A stretch of 14,377 nucleotides of DNA. Origin: Clostridium_X cadaveris. Its GTDB lineage: Bacteria; Bacillota; Clostridia; Clostridiales; Clostridiaceae. The notes below the pieces were generated by a model. It was not told where the DNA came from. It did not search any database and saw only the letters and a program-made list of their open reading frames with translations. Positions within the stretch are counted from its first letter, which is position 1. Each line of letters starts with the position of its first letter. The stretch lies in assembly GCF_039521325.1 (NCBI RefSeq), contig NZ_BAAACD010000041.1; one strand, given 5' to 3'. Of this stretch, positions 1 through 6,863 are shown in pieces. The translations under genes were made by a program, and so were the position numbers.

Positions 1-1
1 C

Positions 2-45
2 TAAGAATCGCCAGAACCGGCATTTGCCGGAACTGGCGATTCTTA
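2..45 (-). terminator. Large GC-rich hairpin after livF, probable operon terminator
   Basis: The arms pair over 13 bp (2-14 with 33-45), then a 2x2 A/A internal loop, then 5 bp (17-21 with 26-30) closed by the loop ATTT. It lies about 80 bases beyond the livF stop codon, and the outer stem ends in a TTCTTA run when read on the minus strand. The window ends just past the hairpin, so a U tract cannot be seen. It stands out as GC-rich in an AT-rich region, and it could instead be a member of a dispersed palindromic repeat family. Confidence 0.6.
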
Positions 46-127
46 ATTAAGGACTTATTTTACAGCCCCTTAATAATTTCCAGCTATCCTACTTAAATAT
101 TAATGTTGGTTTCTGCTGTAATAGAAC

Positions 128-853
128 TTATTTATTTCTAGATTTTCCTAAATACGCAGCCTTAACTGACTCATTATTTAGAAGTTCTCGGCCTGTACCT
201 TTCAATGTTATATTTCCTGTCTCCATAACATAACCTATATCTGCAGTTTTCAATGCTAAATTAGCATTCTGCTCTATAAGCAGTATAGTAACCCCTTCTT
301 TATTTATCTTCTTGATTATTTCAAATATCCCCTGAACTACAAGAGGAGCAAGTCCTAAAGATGGTTCATCCATCATTATAAGTTTAGGTCTGCTCATAAG
401 AGCTCTTCCAACCGCAAGCATTTGCTGCTCTCCACCCGAAAGTGTACCTGCCATCTGCCACGACCTTTCTTGAAGTCTTGGAAAAAGTTCATATATCCAT
501 TTGATGTCATCATCTAAGCTGTCCTTTCTCATATAAGCTCCAACTCTTAAATTTTCTGATACCGTAAGGTTAGGAAATACACGTCTTCCTTCTGGAACTA
601 AAGTTATACCTTTTTCTACAATTTCATTTGTAGATTTCCCTACAATTTCCTCTCCATCAAACTTTATAGAACCCCCAGCGGTTTTTACGAGTCCAACTAT
701 AGAACGAAGTATTGTACTTTTCCCAGCTCCATTAGCACCTATAAGGGTAACAACTTTTCCTTCTGGAACCTCAAGATTTATACCCTTTACAGCTTTAATT
801 CCACCATAAGAAACGCTCAAATTTTCAAGATTCAACAAAATCTTATCACTCAT
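128..853 (-). CDS. livF: Branched-chain amino acid ABC transporter, ATP-binding protein LivF
   Basis: One of the two cytoplasmic ATPases that power branched-chain amino acid import through LivH/LivM. The protein has 241 residues, normal for LivF. Walker A GANGAGKST is at residues 39-47, the signature LSGGEQQ at 138-144 and Walker B LIMMDEP at 158-164. The typical LivF sequence VPEGRRVF (86-93) stands where other ABC ATPases have the Q-loop, and IEQNA stands at the switch position. An in-frame ATG eight codons upstream (877) has no ribosome binding site. The ATG at 853 follows a GGGGGTGCAGGAAG purine run and overlaps the livG stop by 8 bases (ATGAGTGA), which suggests translational coupling. 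It is the last gene of the operon. Confidence 0.95.
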   Translation of the reverse strand: MSDKILLNLENLSVSYGGIKAVKGINLEVPEGKVVTLIGANGAGKSTILRSIVGLVKTAGGSIKFDGEEIVGKSTNEIVEKGITLVPEGRRVFPNLTVSENLRVGAYMRKDSLDDDIKWIYELFPRLQERSWQMAGTLSGGEQQMLAVGRALMSRPKLIMMDEPSLGLAPLVVQGIFEIIKKINKEGVTILLIEQNANLALKTADIGYVMETGNITLKGTGRELLNNESVKAAYLGKSRNK

Positions 854-1694
854 CTTCCTGCACCCCCAAATAAGCATCTATTACACGTTTATTGTTTTGA
901 ATCTCTGAAGGTGTCCCTGATGCAATCATCTTACCAAAATCAAGAACGTAAATTCTTTCAGAAATCTCCATAACAAGATCCATGTGGTGCTCAATCATAA
1001 ATACAGTCAATTTAAATTTATCTCTTACATCTTTTATAAATGCTGTAAGTTCATCAGTTTCCTGTGGATTCATTCCAGCTGCAGGCTCATCTAAAAGAAG
1101 AAGAGTAGGGTCTGTTGCTAACGCTCTTGCTATTTCCAGGTGCCTCTGCTGACCATATGGAAGAGAACTGGCAATGTCATCTTTGACTCCAGCTAGTCCA
1201 AGTATCTGAAGAAGTTCCATGGATTCTTTTCTGTTCTTCTGCTCTTCTTTATAATTGATTCTGAAAGTTGCAGAAAGAAAGTTTGCTTTGGATCTCATAT
1301 GTTTTGCTATAAGAACATTTTCAAACACAGTAAGATCCTTAAAAAGTCTTATATTTTGAAAAGTACGGGCAACCCCTAAACGTGTTATCTCATCAGGTGT
1401 TTTTCTGATGGCATCCTTTTTCTCATAAACCTTTCCATTTTGCCCTTTATATATCTTTTTTACAGTTCCCCTTGGATGATTTCTAATTATCACATTTTCA
1501 TTGAAAGCAACTTCTCCATTTGTTGGGGCATAAACTCCTGTTATTACATTGAAAGCTGTAGTCTTTCCAGCTCCATTAGGTCCTATAAGCGCTACTATTT
1601 CTCCTTCGTTGACTTCTAAAGAAAAGTTATCTACTGCTACAACACCACCAAACTGCATGGTAATATCAGTAGCCTTTAATATATTCTTAGCCAT
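846..1694 (-). CDS. livG: Branched-chain amino acid ABC transporter, ATP-binding protein LivG
   Basis: Second ATPase of the Liv importer, expected to pair with LivF on the cytoplasmic face of LivH/LivM. Walker A GPNGAGKTT is at residues 38-46, ARTFQN with the Q-loop glutamine at 109-114, the family-typical signature LPYGQQRHLEIARAL at 178-192, Walker B LLLLDEP at 198-204, and the switch histidine lies in MIEHH. At 282 residues it is longer than a usual LivG (about 255). The extra length is a lysine-rich, hydrophilic stretch at about residues 68-100, between the first beta strands and the Q-loop. The start has a strong AAAGGAGGT site 8 bases upstream and overlaps the livM stop by 8 bases (ATGGCTAA). 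Confidence 0.95.
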   Translation of the reverse strand: MAKNILKATDITMQFGGVVAVDNFSLEVNEGEIVALIGPNGAGKTTAFNVITGVYAPTNGEVAFNENVIIRNHPRGTVKKIYKGQNGKVYEKKDAIRKTPDEITRLGVARTFQNIRLFKDLTVFENVLIAKHMRSKANFLSATFRINYKEEQKNRKESMELLQILGLAGVKDDIASSLPYGQQRHLEIARALATDPTLLLLDEPAAGMNPQETDELTAFIKDVRDKFKLTVFMIEHHMDLVMEISERIYVLDFGKMIASGTPSEIQNNKRVIDAYLGVQEDE

Positions 1695-2775
1695 CTATAC
1701 TACCTCCTTTGGATTGTACCTTTGAGAACTTTCCTTTTATCCTTCTACACCAGTCTGCAATCCTATCCCATGAAAATTCCTTATTTCCCATAATCCCCTT
1801 GTTATAGAATAGTACCACAATCATAAGCAGTATTGAGAATACAACCATTCTTAATCCTGCACGGAATATTGGAATGTTCATTCCAAATAGAACTAAAGGC
1901 TCATCAAAGAAACGAAGCCACTCTAATCCCATAGTTACTACAAAAGATGCTATGATAGTTCCTGTTACGCTTCCTAATCCTCCAAGCACGATCATTAGAA
2001 GAAAATTGTAAGTTAGTGTAAAGTAAAATTGTTTTGGATCTACTGTAGTTAAAAGTGAAGCAAATAATCCACCTGCTATACCAGTGAAAAAAGCACTTAC
2101 AGCAAAAGATAAAGCCTTGTGTTTTGCAAGATTTATTCCCATAGCTTCTGCTGCAACCTCATCCTCACGAATGGCTTTAAATGCACGTCCATAAGAAGAG
2201 TTTATCAAAAGTACCATTATCCCTATACATACAATGGCTACTCCAAACGGAAGCCACATGGTCTTTATACCTGGAATACGGTTTATACCTAAAGCACCAT
2301 TTGTGATACTTTGTGTATTAGTGAATATTATTCTTATGATCTCTGAAAACCCTAATGTTGCAATAGCAAGATAGTCACTCTTAAGTTTTAAAACTGGCCA
2401 ACCTATTATAAGAGCTGCTACAGCCGATATAACTCCCCCAAGTATTACAGCTGCAAAGAAAGGTAGTTCTATATTTATAAGCCATGGTGCCATGGGTTTT
2501 ATATAAAATATAGATGATCTAAGGTCTACGGGTACTGTGAATACAGCTACAGTAAAAGCACCTATTGCCATAAATCCAGCTTGTCCCAGTGAAAATAAAC
2601 CAGTAAACCCATTTACTAAATTCATTGAGACACTGACTATAGCATAAATTGCACTTAAATTTAAAATACGTTTTACATATGCATTGCCTATTATATTATT
2701 GTCTACCAAAATTATTACTGTTACAGCAGCTGCAATGAGTAAAACTGAATATATGACTTTATTTTTCTTTTTCAT
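1687..2775 (-). CDS. livM: Branched-chain amino acid ABC transporter permease LivM
   Basis: Integral membrane permease that pairs with LivH to form the translocation path. The 362-residue product is hydrophobic almost throughout, with about nine to ten likely helices. It begins with a short basic N-terminus and one helix (residues 8-25), followed by the family-typical segment SLGQAGF (62-68). The cytoplasmic EAA-type coupling loop is AIREDEVAAEAMGINLAKHK (201-220), which in this family contacts the ATPase. The C-terminal tail of about 35 residues is basic and hydrophilic. The start follows AAGGTG and lies 6 bases after the livH stop, so the two permease genes are surely co-transcribed. It overlaps livG by 8 bases. 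Confidence 0.95.
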   Translation of the reverse strand: MKKKNKVIYSVLLIAAAVTVIILVDNNIIGNAYVKRILNLSAIYAIVSVSMNLVNGFTGLFSLGQAGFMAIGAFTVAVFTVPVDLRSSIFYIKPMAPWLINIELPFFAAVILGGVISAVAALIIGWPVLKLKSDYLAIATLGFSEIIRIIFTNTQSITNGALGINRIPGIKTMWLPFGVAIVCIGIMVLLINSSYGRAFKAIREDEVAAEAMGINLAKHKALSFAVSAFFTGIAGGLFASLLTTVDPKQFYFTLTYNFLLMIVLGGLGSVTGTIIASFVVTMGLEWLRFFDEPLVLFGMNIPIFRAGLRMVVFSILLMIVVLFYNKGIMGNKEFSWDRIADWCRRIKGKFSKVQSKGGSIDG

Positions 2776-2781
2776 TTATCA

Positions 2782-3678
2782 TCACACCTTATCTGTAATT
2801 TTTTCGCCTAAAAGTCCTGTAGGCTTAACAAGAAGCATTACTATTAATAATATAAATGCAAATGCATCTCTATACCCAGTTAATGTAGGCAGAAAAGCAA
2901 CCAGCATTGTTTCTCCAAGTCCTAAAACTAATCCTCCAAGAACAGCTCCTGGTATGCTGCCGATTCCCCCAAATACAGCAGCTACAAAACATTTTAGTCC
3001 AGGCATTACCCCCATAAGTGGGTAAATGGATGGATATTTTGTTCCCCAGAAGATTCCTCCTACAGCTGCTAGAAAAGAACCTATAGCAAAAGTTATTGCT
3101 ATAACTTTATCTATTTTTATTCCCATAAGCCTAGCAGTTTCAAAGTCTTTAGAAACAGCTCTCATAGCCATTCCAATTTTTGTTTTATTTACGATATATA
3201 GAAGAATTATTAGAAGTACGACTGTAACAATGGGTGTAACTAAAGATCCCATAGGTAATGAAACTTTCCCCATTGTCACTATCTTGGCCAATGCACTTAG
3301 CTGCGGAAATCCTCTTGGAACTCCTGTAAAAAGATATGTTGCTAGATTCTCTAACAAGAAAGATACACCTATAGCTGATATCATAATAGACATACGAGGC
3401 GCATCACGTAATGGTCTATATGCAAATCTTTCTGTAACAACCCCTAAAACTACTGTAAGTATTATAACTATAGGAATTGCAATAAACCACGGTAAACTGA
3501 AGTTTATCATTGCAAATATCATAAAGTATCCTGCCATCATAAAAATATCCCCATGGGCAAAGTTTATGAGTCTAAGTATGCCGTACACCATGGTATACCC
3601 TATGGCAATAAGTGCATACAAGCTTCCTAGAGATATTCCATTTGCAAAATGTTGCATAAAAATATCAAATGTCATCAT
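2782..3678 (-). CDS. livH: Branched-chain amino acid ABC transporter permease LivH
   Basis: Second channel subunit of the Liv importer, 298 residues, typical length. It has the hallmark INFAHGDIFM early in the protein (38-47), about eight hydrophobic helices, and the coupling loop MRAVSKDFETARLMGIKIDK (172-191). Two neighbouring ATG codons (3678 and 3675) are possible starts. The upstream GGGGGGAG lies 11 bases from the first and 14 from the second, so the first is favoured. The gene follows livK after an 84-base gap that holds a stem-loop, so its transcription probably depends on read-through from the livK promoter. Confidence 0.95.
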   Translation of the reverse strand: MMTFDIFMQHFANGISLGSLYALIAIGYTMVYGILRLINFAHGDIFMMAGYFMIFAMINFSLPWFIAIPIVIILTVVLGVVTERFAYRPLRDAPRMSIMISAIGVSFLLENLATYLFTGVPRGFPQLSALAKIVTMGKVSLPMGSLVTPIVTVVLLIILLYIVNKTKIGMAMRAVSKDFETARLMGIKIDKVIAITFAIGSFLAAVGGIFWGTKYPSIYPLMGVMPGLKCFVAAVFGGIGSIPGAVLGGLVLGLGETMLVAFLPTLTGYRDAFAFILLIVMLLVKPTGLLGEKITDKV

Positions 3679-3713
3679 ATTCTATAGCACTCCCCCCTTA
3701 ATTATTTAAGCCT

Positions 3714-3742
3714 AAAAGGTGGCGCAGCAGTTTTGCTCCACC
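3714..3742 (-). terminator. Stem-loop between livK and livH, probable partial terminator or RNA stabiliser
   Basis: Read on the minus strand: GGTGG, AGCA, loop AAAC, TGCT, a GCG bulge, CCACC, then TTTT. It starts about 20 bases after the livK stop. The short U tract and the bulge suggest leaky termination, or a 3' structure that protects livK mRNA. Either would give more binding protein than permease, a common arrangement in binding-protein-dependent importers. Confidence 0.6.
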
Positions 3743-3762
3743 ACCCTTATTATTTACATCAG

Positions 3763-4944
3763 CTAATTTGCAACTTTTACCGTATCAAGATATGTGAACT
3801 TACCGTCTTTTACCGTCTTGATAACAGCCAGATTTTTCTTTGCATCTCCATTTTTGTCAAAGCTGATAGCTCCAGTAACCCCTTCAAAATCCTTAGTTTC
3901 TACAAGGGCTTTACGTATAGCTTCACCTTCAGTAGATCCAGCTCTCTTTATAGCATCTAATAAAACAATATAGGCGTCATATCCCAAAGCAGAAACTGCA
4001 GGTATGATACTTTGATATTGTGTAAATTCTTTCTTTATTCCTGGAACAAACTTTTTAGCTTCTGCTGTAGCAGCTTTATCATTCTCATCAAAAAACGTAG
4101 AGACTACTATTCCTTCAGCATCTTTTCCAGCAACATCTATGATAGCTGGATTTTCCCATGTATCTCCTCCCATTATTGGGCAAGTTATTCCAAGTGCTCT
4201 AGCTTGTTTAATAACTAGTGGGGCTGTCGCAACCGATGAAGGTGCAAAGATTACATCAGGATTAGCAGCTTTAACATTTGTGAGTATAGAATTAAAATCT
4301 TGTTCATTTGTTTGGAAAACTCCTTCTGATACAATAGCTTTTTCATCTCCAGTTAATTTTATAAAAGCTTGTTTAAAAAAGTTTCCAAGTCCTGTTGAAT
4401 AGTCATCTCCATTTTGAGTTATAACAGCAGCAGTCTTTGCTCCCTTTTGAATTGCATAGTTTGCCATAACTGTTCCTTGGAATGGATCTAAATAACATAC
4501 TCTAAAATAAAAGTCATTTCCTTGAGTAACCATTGGGTTTGTACAAGAACATCCTATAGCAGGTATTCCAGCCTTCTTAATTATATCTCCCGCAGCTATA
4601 GAAACCCCTGAACCATAAGAACCTAAAATGGCACAAACCCCCTCCTTTTCTATAAGACGAGTAACTGCTGTTGTGGCTTCTCCTTTATCTGATTTATTGT
4701 CAACTATAACAAGTTCAACTTTTTTGCCAAGTACTTCTGAATAAACTTTGTTTGCATACTTAATTCCATCAAGCTCTTGAGATCCTCCTCCACCATTTTC
4801 ACCTGTCAATGGCTGAAAAACTCCTATCTTGATAACATCACTATCAGTAGTTTTCTTCCCCTCATCCTTTTCCCCTCCACATCCAGCTAATAATGTTGTG
4901 CCTAATGTTAATGCTAAAGTCAAGGCGATCACGCCTTTCTTCAT
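3763..4944 (-). CDS. livK: Branched-chain amino acid ABC transporter, substrate-binding lipoprotein LivK
   Basis: Extracytoplasmic receptor that delivers leucine, isoleucine, valine or related ligands to LivHM. The 393-residue protein begins MKKG with a hydrophobic signal segment and the lipobox LLAGC, giving lipidated Cys22 and anchoring to the outer face of the membrane. The mature part is a periplasmic-binding-protein type I fold (leucine-binding family), with the strand IKIGVFQPLTGENG just after the linker and GSYGSGVSIAAG in the first-lobe ligand region. An in-frame ATG 18 codons upstream (4998) has no ribosome binding site and would spoil the signal peptide. The chosen ATG follows AGGAGGG. 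It is the first gene of the operon. The exact ligand cannot be read from the sequence. Confidence 0.95.
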   Translation of the reverse strand: MKKGVIALTLALTLGTTLLAGCGGEKDEGKKTTDSDVIKIGVFQPLTGENGGGGSQELDGIKYANKVYSEVLGKKVELVIVDNKSDKGEATTAVTRLIEKEGVCAILGSYGSGVSIAAGDIIKKAGIPAIGCSCTNPMVTQGNDFYFRVCYLDPFQGTVMANYAIQKGAKTAAVITQNGDDYSTGLGNFFKQAFIKLTGDEKAIVSEGVFQTNEQDFNSILTNVKAANPDVIFAPSSVATAPLVIKQARALGITCPIMGGDTWENPAIIDVAGKDAEGIVVSTFFDENDKAATAEAKKFVPGIKKEFTQYQSIIPAVSALGYDAYIVLLDAIKRAGSTEGEAIRKALVETKDFEGVTGAISFDKNGDAKKNLAVIKTVKDGKFTYLDTVKVAN

Positions 4945-5055
4945 AAAGAGCCCTCCTATTAAATTATTCTTAAATTTTATTTGTTTATAATTATGCATTT
5001 ATTGATGAATGTATGACTAAATAACCGTAATAATAGTGTTTTTATATTTTTTATG

Positions 5056-5092
5056 AGGTTTTTTTATAAAACCTTCCATTCGCATAGTTCAA
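5056..5092 (-). promoter_or_regulatory. Probable liv operon promoter with an inverted repeat over the -10
   Basis: On the minus strand, -35 TTGAAC (5092-5087) and -10 TATAAA (5068-5063) are separated by 18 bases. A 7-bp inverted repeat, AGGTTTT...AAAACCT (5056-5062 with 5068-5074), covers the -10 box and could be an operator. The transcript would carry a leader of about 110 bases before livK. I see no T-box sequence and no CodY-like AATTTTCWGAAAATT box. The rest of the 321-base gap holds the terminator of the radical SAM gene and no gene that I can see. Confidence 0.45.
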
Positions 5093-5191
5093 AATAACTT
5101 GGATATTAGAAGAACAGAGCAAAGAAATCTTACTATTTTTATTCTTTTATATAAACCTATTATTAGTATAAAATCTGTTTATCTAATCAAT

Positions 5192-5241
5192 AAAAAGAGT
5201 CCCATAGGACAAACTTTTTGTTTAATCCTATAAGACTCTTT
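5192..5241 (-). terminator. Terminator of the radical SAM gene
   Basis: Long imperfect hairpin 25 bases after the stop codon: AAAGAGTC (5194-5201) pairs with GACTCTTT (5234-5241), ATAGGA pairs with TCCTAT further in, and AAAC pairs with GTTT at the tip. The minus-strand transcript ends in TTTTTATT. It also separates this gene from the liv promoter downstream. Confidence 0.85.
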
Positions 5242-5265
5242 CATTTATTAAAAAATATATGTCAC

Positions 5266-6645
5266 TTATTTATTACAGCATACTTCACATGTACTGCATG
5301 GATGAGATTCTTCCCATAGGCGATCTGCTGTTGGTTTCCAGTTTTCTGCTGCCTCCTTACATTTTGCTGAAAGTTCATTAACATTTTCTGGGCTCTCTAA
5401 ATCAGTAGATTTTGCTCCTGATATTTCAACTACATTTGTCAATGCTCCTGGATTATCTAATAATGGGCAAGGACGAAGATGATTACAGTTGAATGGTTGA
5501 TTATTATGATATGCCATAAAAAGTGGAGACTTATATGCTTCTAACAAAGTTTTCTCATGGATATTTGAGTCAGAATAGTGTATAAATGCACAAGGTTCTA
5601 TATCACCATTTGCATTTATATGAAGGTATCTACGTCCCCCTGCTATACATCCATCAACATATTCTCCATCATTCCAGAAATCCATTGTAAATATTGGCTT
5701 TGTTTTTCTAAATTCACGAATCTTACGATACATAAACTCACGTTGCTCAGGTGTTACCATAAGTGAAGGCACAGCTGCATTTCCTACTGGCATATAGGTG
5801 AAGAACCATGCGAATTTAGCGCCTTTTTCAATCATATCATCAAAATACTTCTCACTGCCTATTACTTCAGTATTCTGGCTTGTATAACAACATGATATAC
5901 CAAATGGCAATTTGTTTTCTTTTAATATTTCCATTGCTCTGCATACTGCTTTATAAGTTCCTTTTCCTCTTCTAAAGTCAGTAGCTTCCTCAAATCCCTC
6001 TACGCTTATTGCAGGTACAAAATTCTTAACTCTAAGCATATCACGTGCAAATTCTTCATCAATTAAAGTTGCATTTGTAAATGCAAGGAACATAGCATCT
6101 GGATGTGCTTCACAAAGTCGTATTATATCTTTCTTTCTTACAAGAGGCTCTCCTCCAGAATAGATATACATATACGTACCAAGCTCTTTACCTTGTCTTA
6201 TAATACTATCCAATGTGTCGTAATCCATATTTAGTTTGTTTCCATATTCAGCAGCCCAGCATCCTATACAATTTAAATTGCATGCACTGGTAGGGTCCAT
6301 AAGTATAGCCCATGGTATACTGCATCCAAGTTTCTTTCTATTCTCTTCTTCATGACGACATCCTTGTATACCTGCATTGATAATAAAATTTTCAAAAAAT
6401 GTCTTTCTTACCCCATCATCAATGTCAGTCCACAAACTTTTTACTAATCTATACCAATTGTTATCCTTGTCCTCAAGGATCTCGTGGAACATTTTTCTTT
6501 GAGGCTCAAATGTATTATATCTATCAAATTTATCGGCCCAATTTAAAAGTTTTAGCATATTTGTGTCTGGGTCTTTATCAAGATAGCCAAGTGCTTTTTT
6601 TAGTCCAAACTCCTCTATATGTTCTCTCAATGTTTTTTCTAACAT
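5266..6645 (-). CDS. Radical SAM/SPASM-type protein, substrate unknown
   Basis: Probable iron-sulphur enzyme that cleaves S-adenosylmethionine to start a radical reaction, in the cytoplasm. In its 459 residues, the radical SAM cluster motif is C122-x3-C126-x2-C129 (in MDPTSACNLNCIGCW), followed by the SAM-binding YSGGEP (162-167). Residues 1-110 form a helical N-terminal region not seen in minimal radical SAM proteins. A SPASM-like auxiliary cluster domain follows: C333 and C352 around NANGDIEPC, then C387 and C393. The protein ends with a dense cysteine tail, C450, C453, C456 and C457. The start has GGGGGAG 6 bases upstream. It is transcribed divergently from a shortened paralogue lacking the cluster motif. 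SPASM enzymes often modify peptides, but no precursor peptide is visible here, so I do not assign a substrate; lipid or small-molecule targets are equally possible. Confidence 0.9.
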   Translation of the reverse strand: MLEKTLREHIEEFGLKKALGYLDKDPDTNMLKLLNWADKFDRYNTFEPQRKMFHEILEDKDNNWYRLVKSLWTDIDDGVRKTFFENFIINAGIQGCRHEEENRKKLGCSIPWAILMDPTSACNLNCIGCWAAEYGNKLNMDYDTLDSIIRQGKELGTYMYIYSGGEPLVRKKDIIRLCEAHPDAMFLAFTNATLIDEEFARDMLRVKNFVPAISVEGFEEATDFRRGKGTYKAVCRAMEILKENKLPFGISCCYTSQNTEVIGSEKYFDDMIEKGAKFAWFFTYMPVGNAAVPSLMVTPEQREFMYRKIREFRKTKPIFTMDFWNDGEYVDGCIAGGRRYLHINANGDIEPCAFIHYSDSNIHEKTLLEAYKSPLFMAYHNNQPFNCNHLRPCPLLDNPGALTNVVEISGAKSTDLESPENVNELSAKCKEAAENWKPTADRLWEESHPCSTCEVCCNK

Positions 6646-6863
6646 TCTTGTCTCCCCCTTACAACACTTTATAATTCACTTTACCCACATGATAGCATAG
6701 GAAATTTTAGGTTTCATTTGACAAAAATGAAGATTTGTTTAAATTTTGTACAAACACCCCAATTTGACCAAAAACTAAACAGCAATAGTGTTTTGTACAT
6801 ACTACTTTAAGGAAATATATACTAAAATTTAAAAGAAGAAAATTATTATAAAGGATGATAAAA
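6646..6863. promoter_or_regulatory. Divergent control region of the radical SAM pair
   Basis: This 218-base gap holds the promoters of both genes. The clearest, for the plus-strand gene, has -35 TTGTAC (6793-6798), 17 bases, then -10 TATATA (6816-6821), overlapping TATACT. For the minus-strand gene, TTGTCA with TATGCT at 19 bases is a weak candidate. The motif TTTTGTACA occurs twice on the plus strand, at 6744-6752 and 6791-6799. The first copy forms the 10-base palindrome TTTGTACAAA, and the second overlaps the -35. They could be binding sites for a shared regulator. Confidence 0.45.

Noticed and set aside
590..650. LivF lacks the canonical Q-loop glutamine and switch histidine
   Set aside because: VPEGRRVF and IEQNA are the normal LivF sequences, so this is a family trait and not a defect.
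3026..3709. A 227-codon open frame on the plus strand opposite livH, and a 113-codon one opposite the livM/livH junction
   Set aside because: Both lie antisense to well-recognised permease genes, have no convincing ribosome binding site and resemble no known protein; they follow from codon bias of the real genes.
4945..5100. T-box, CodY box or amino acid riboswitch in front of livK
   Set aside because: No AGGGTGGNACCGCG element, no AATTTTCWGAAAATT box and no recognisable riboswitch core was found in the leader.
6734..6754. Rex-like redox operator in the divergent radical SAM region (TTGT...ACAA)
   Set aside because: The internal bases do not fit the TTGTTAA-N4-TTAACAA pattern; only the short TTTGTACAAA palindrome is solid.
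6855..6863. Earlier ATG (6855) as the start of the radical SAM paralogue
   Set aside because: AAAGG directly abuts it, leaving no spacing for ribosome binding, whereas the ATG at 6864 has normal spacing.
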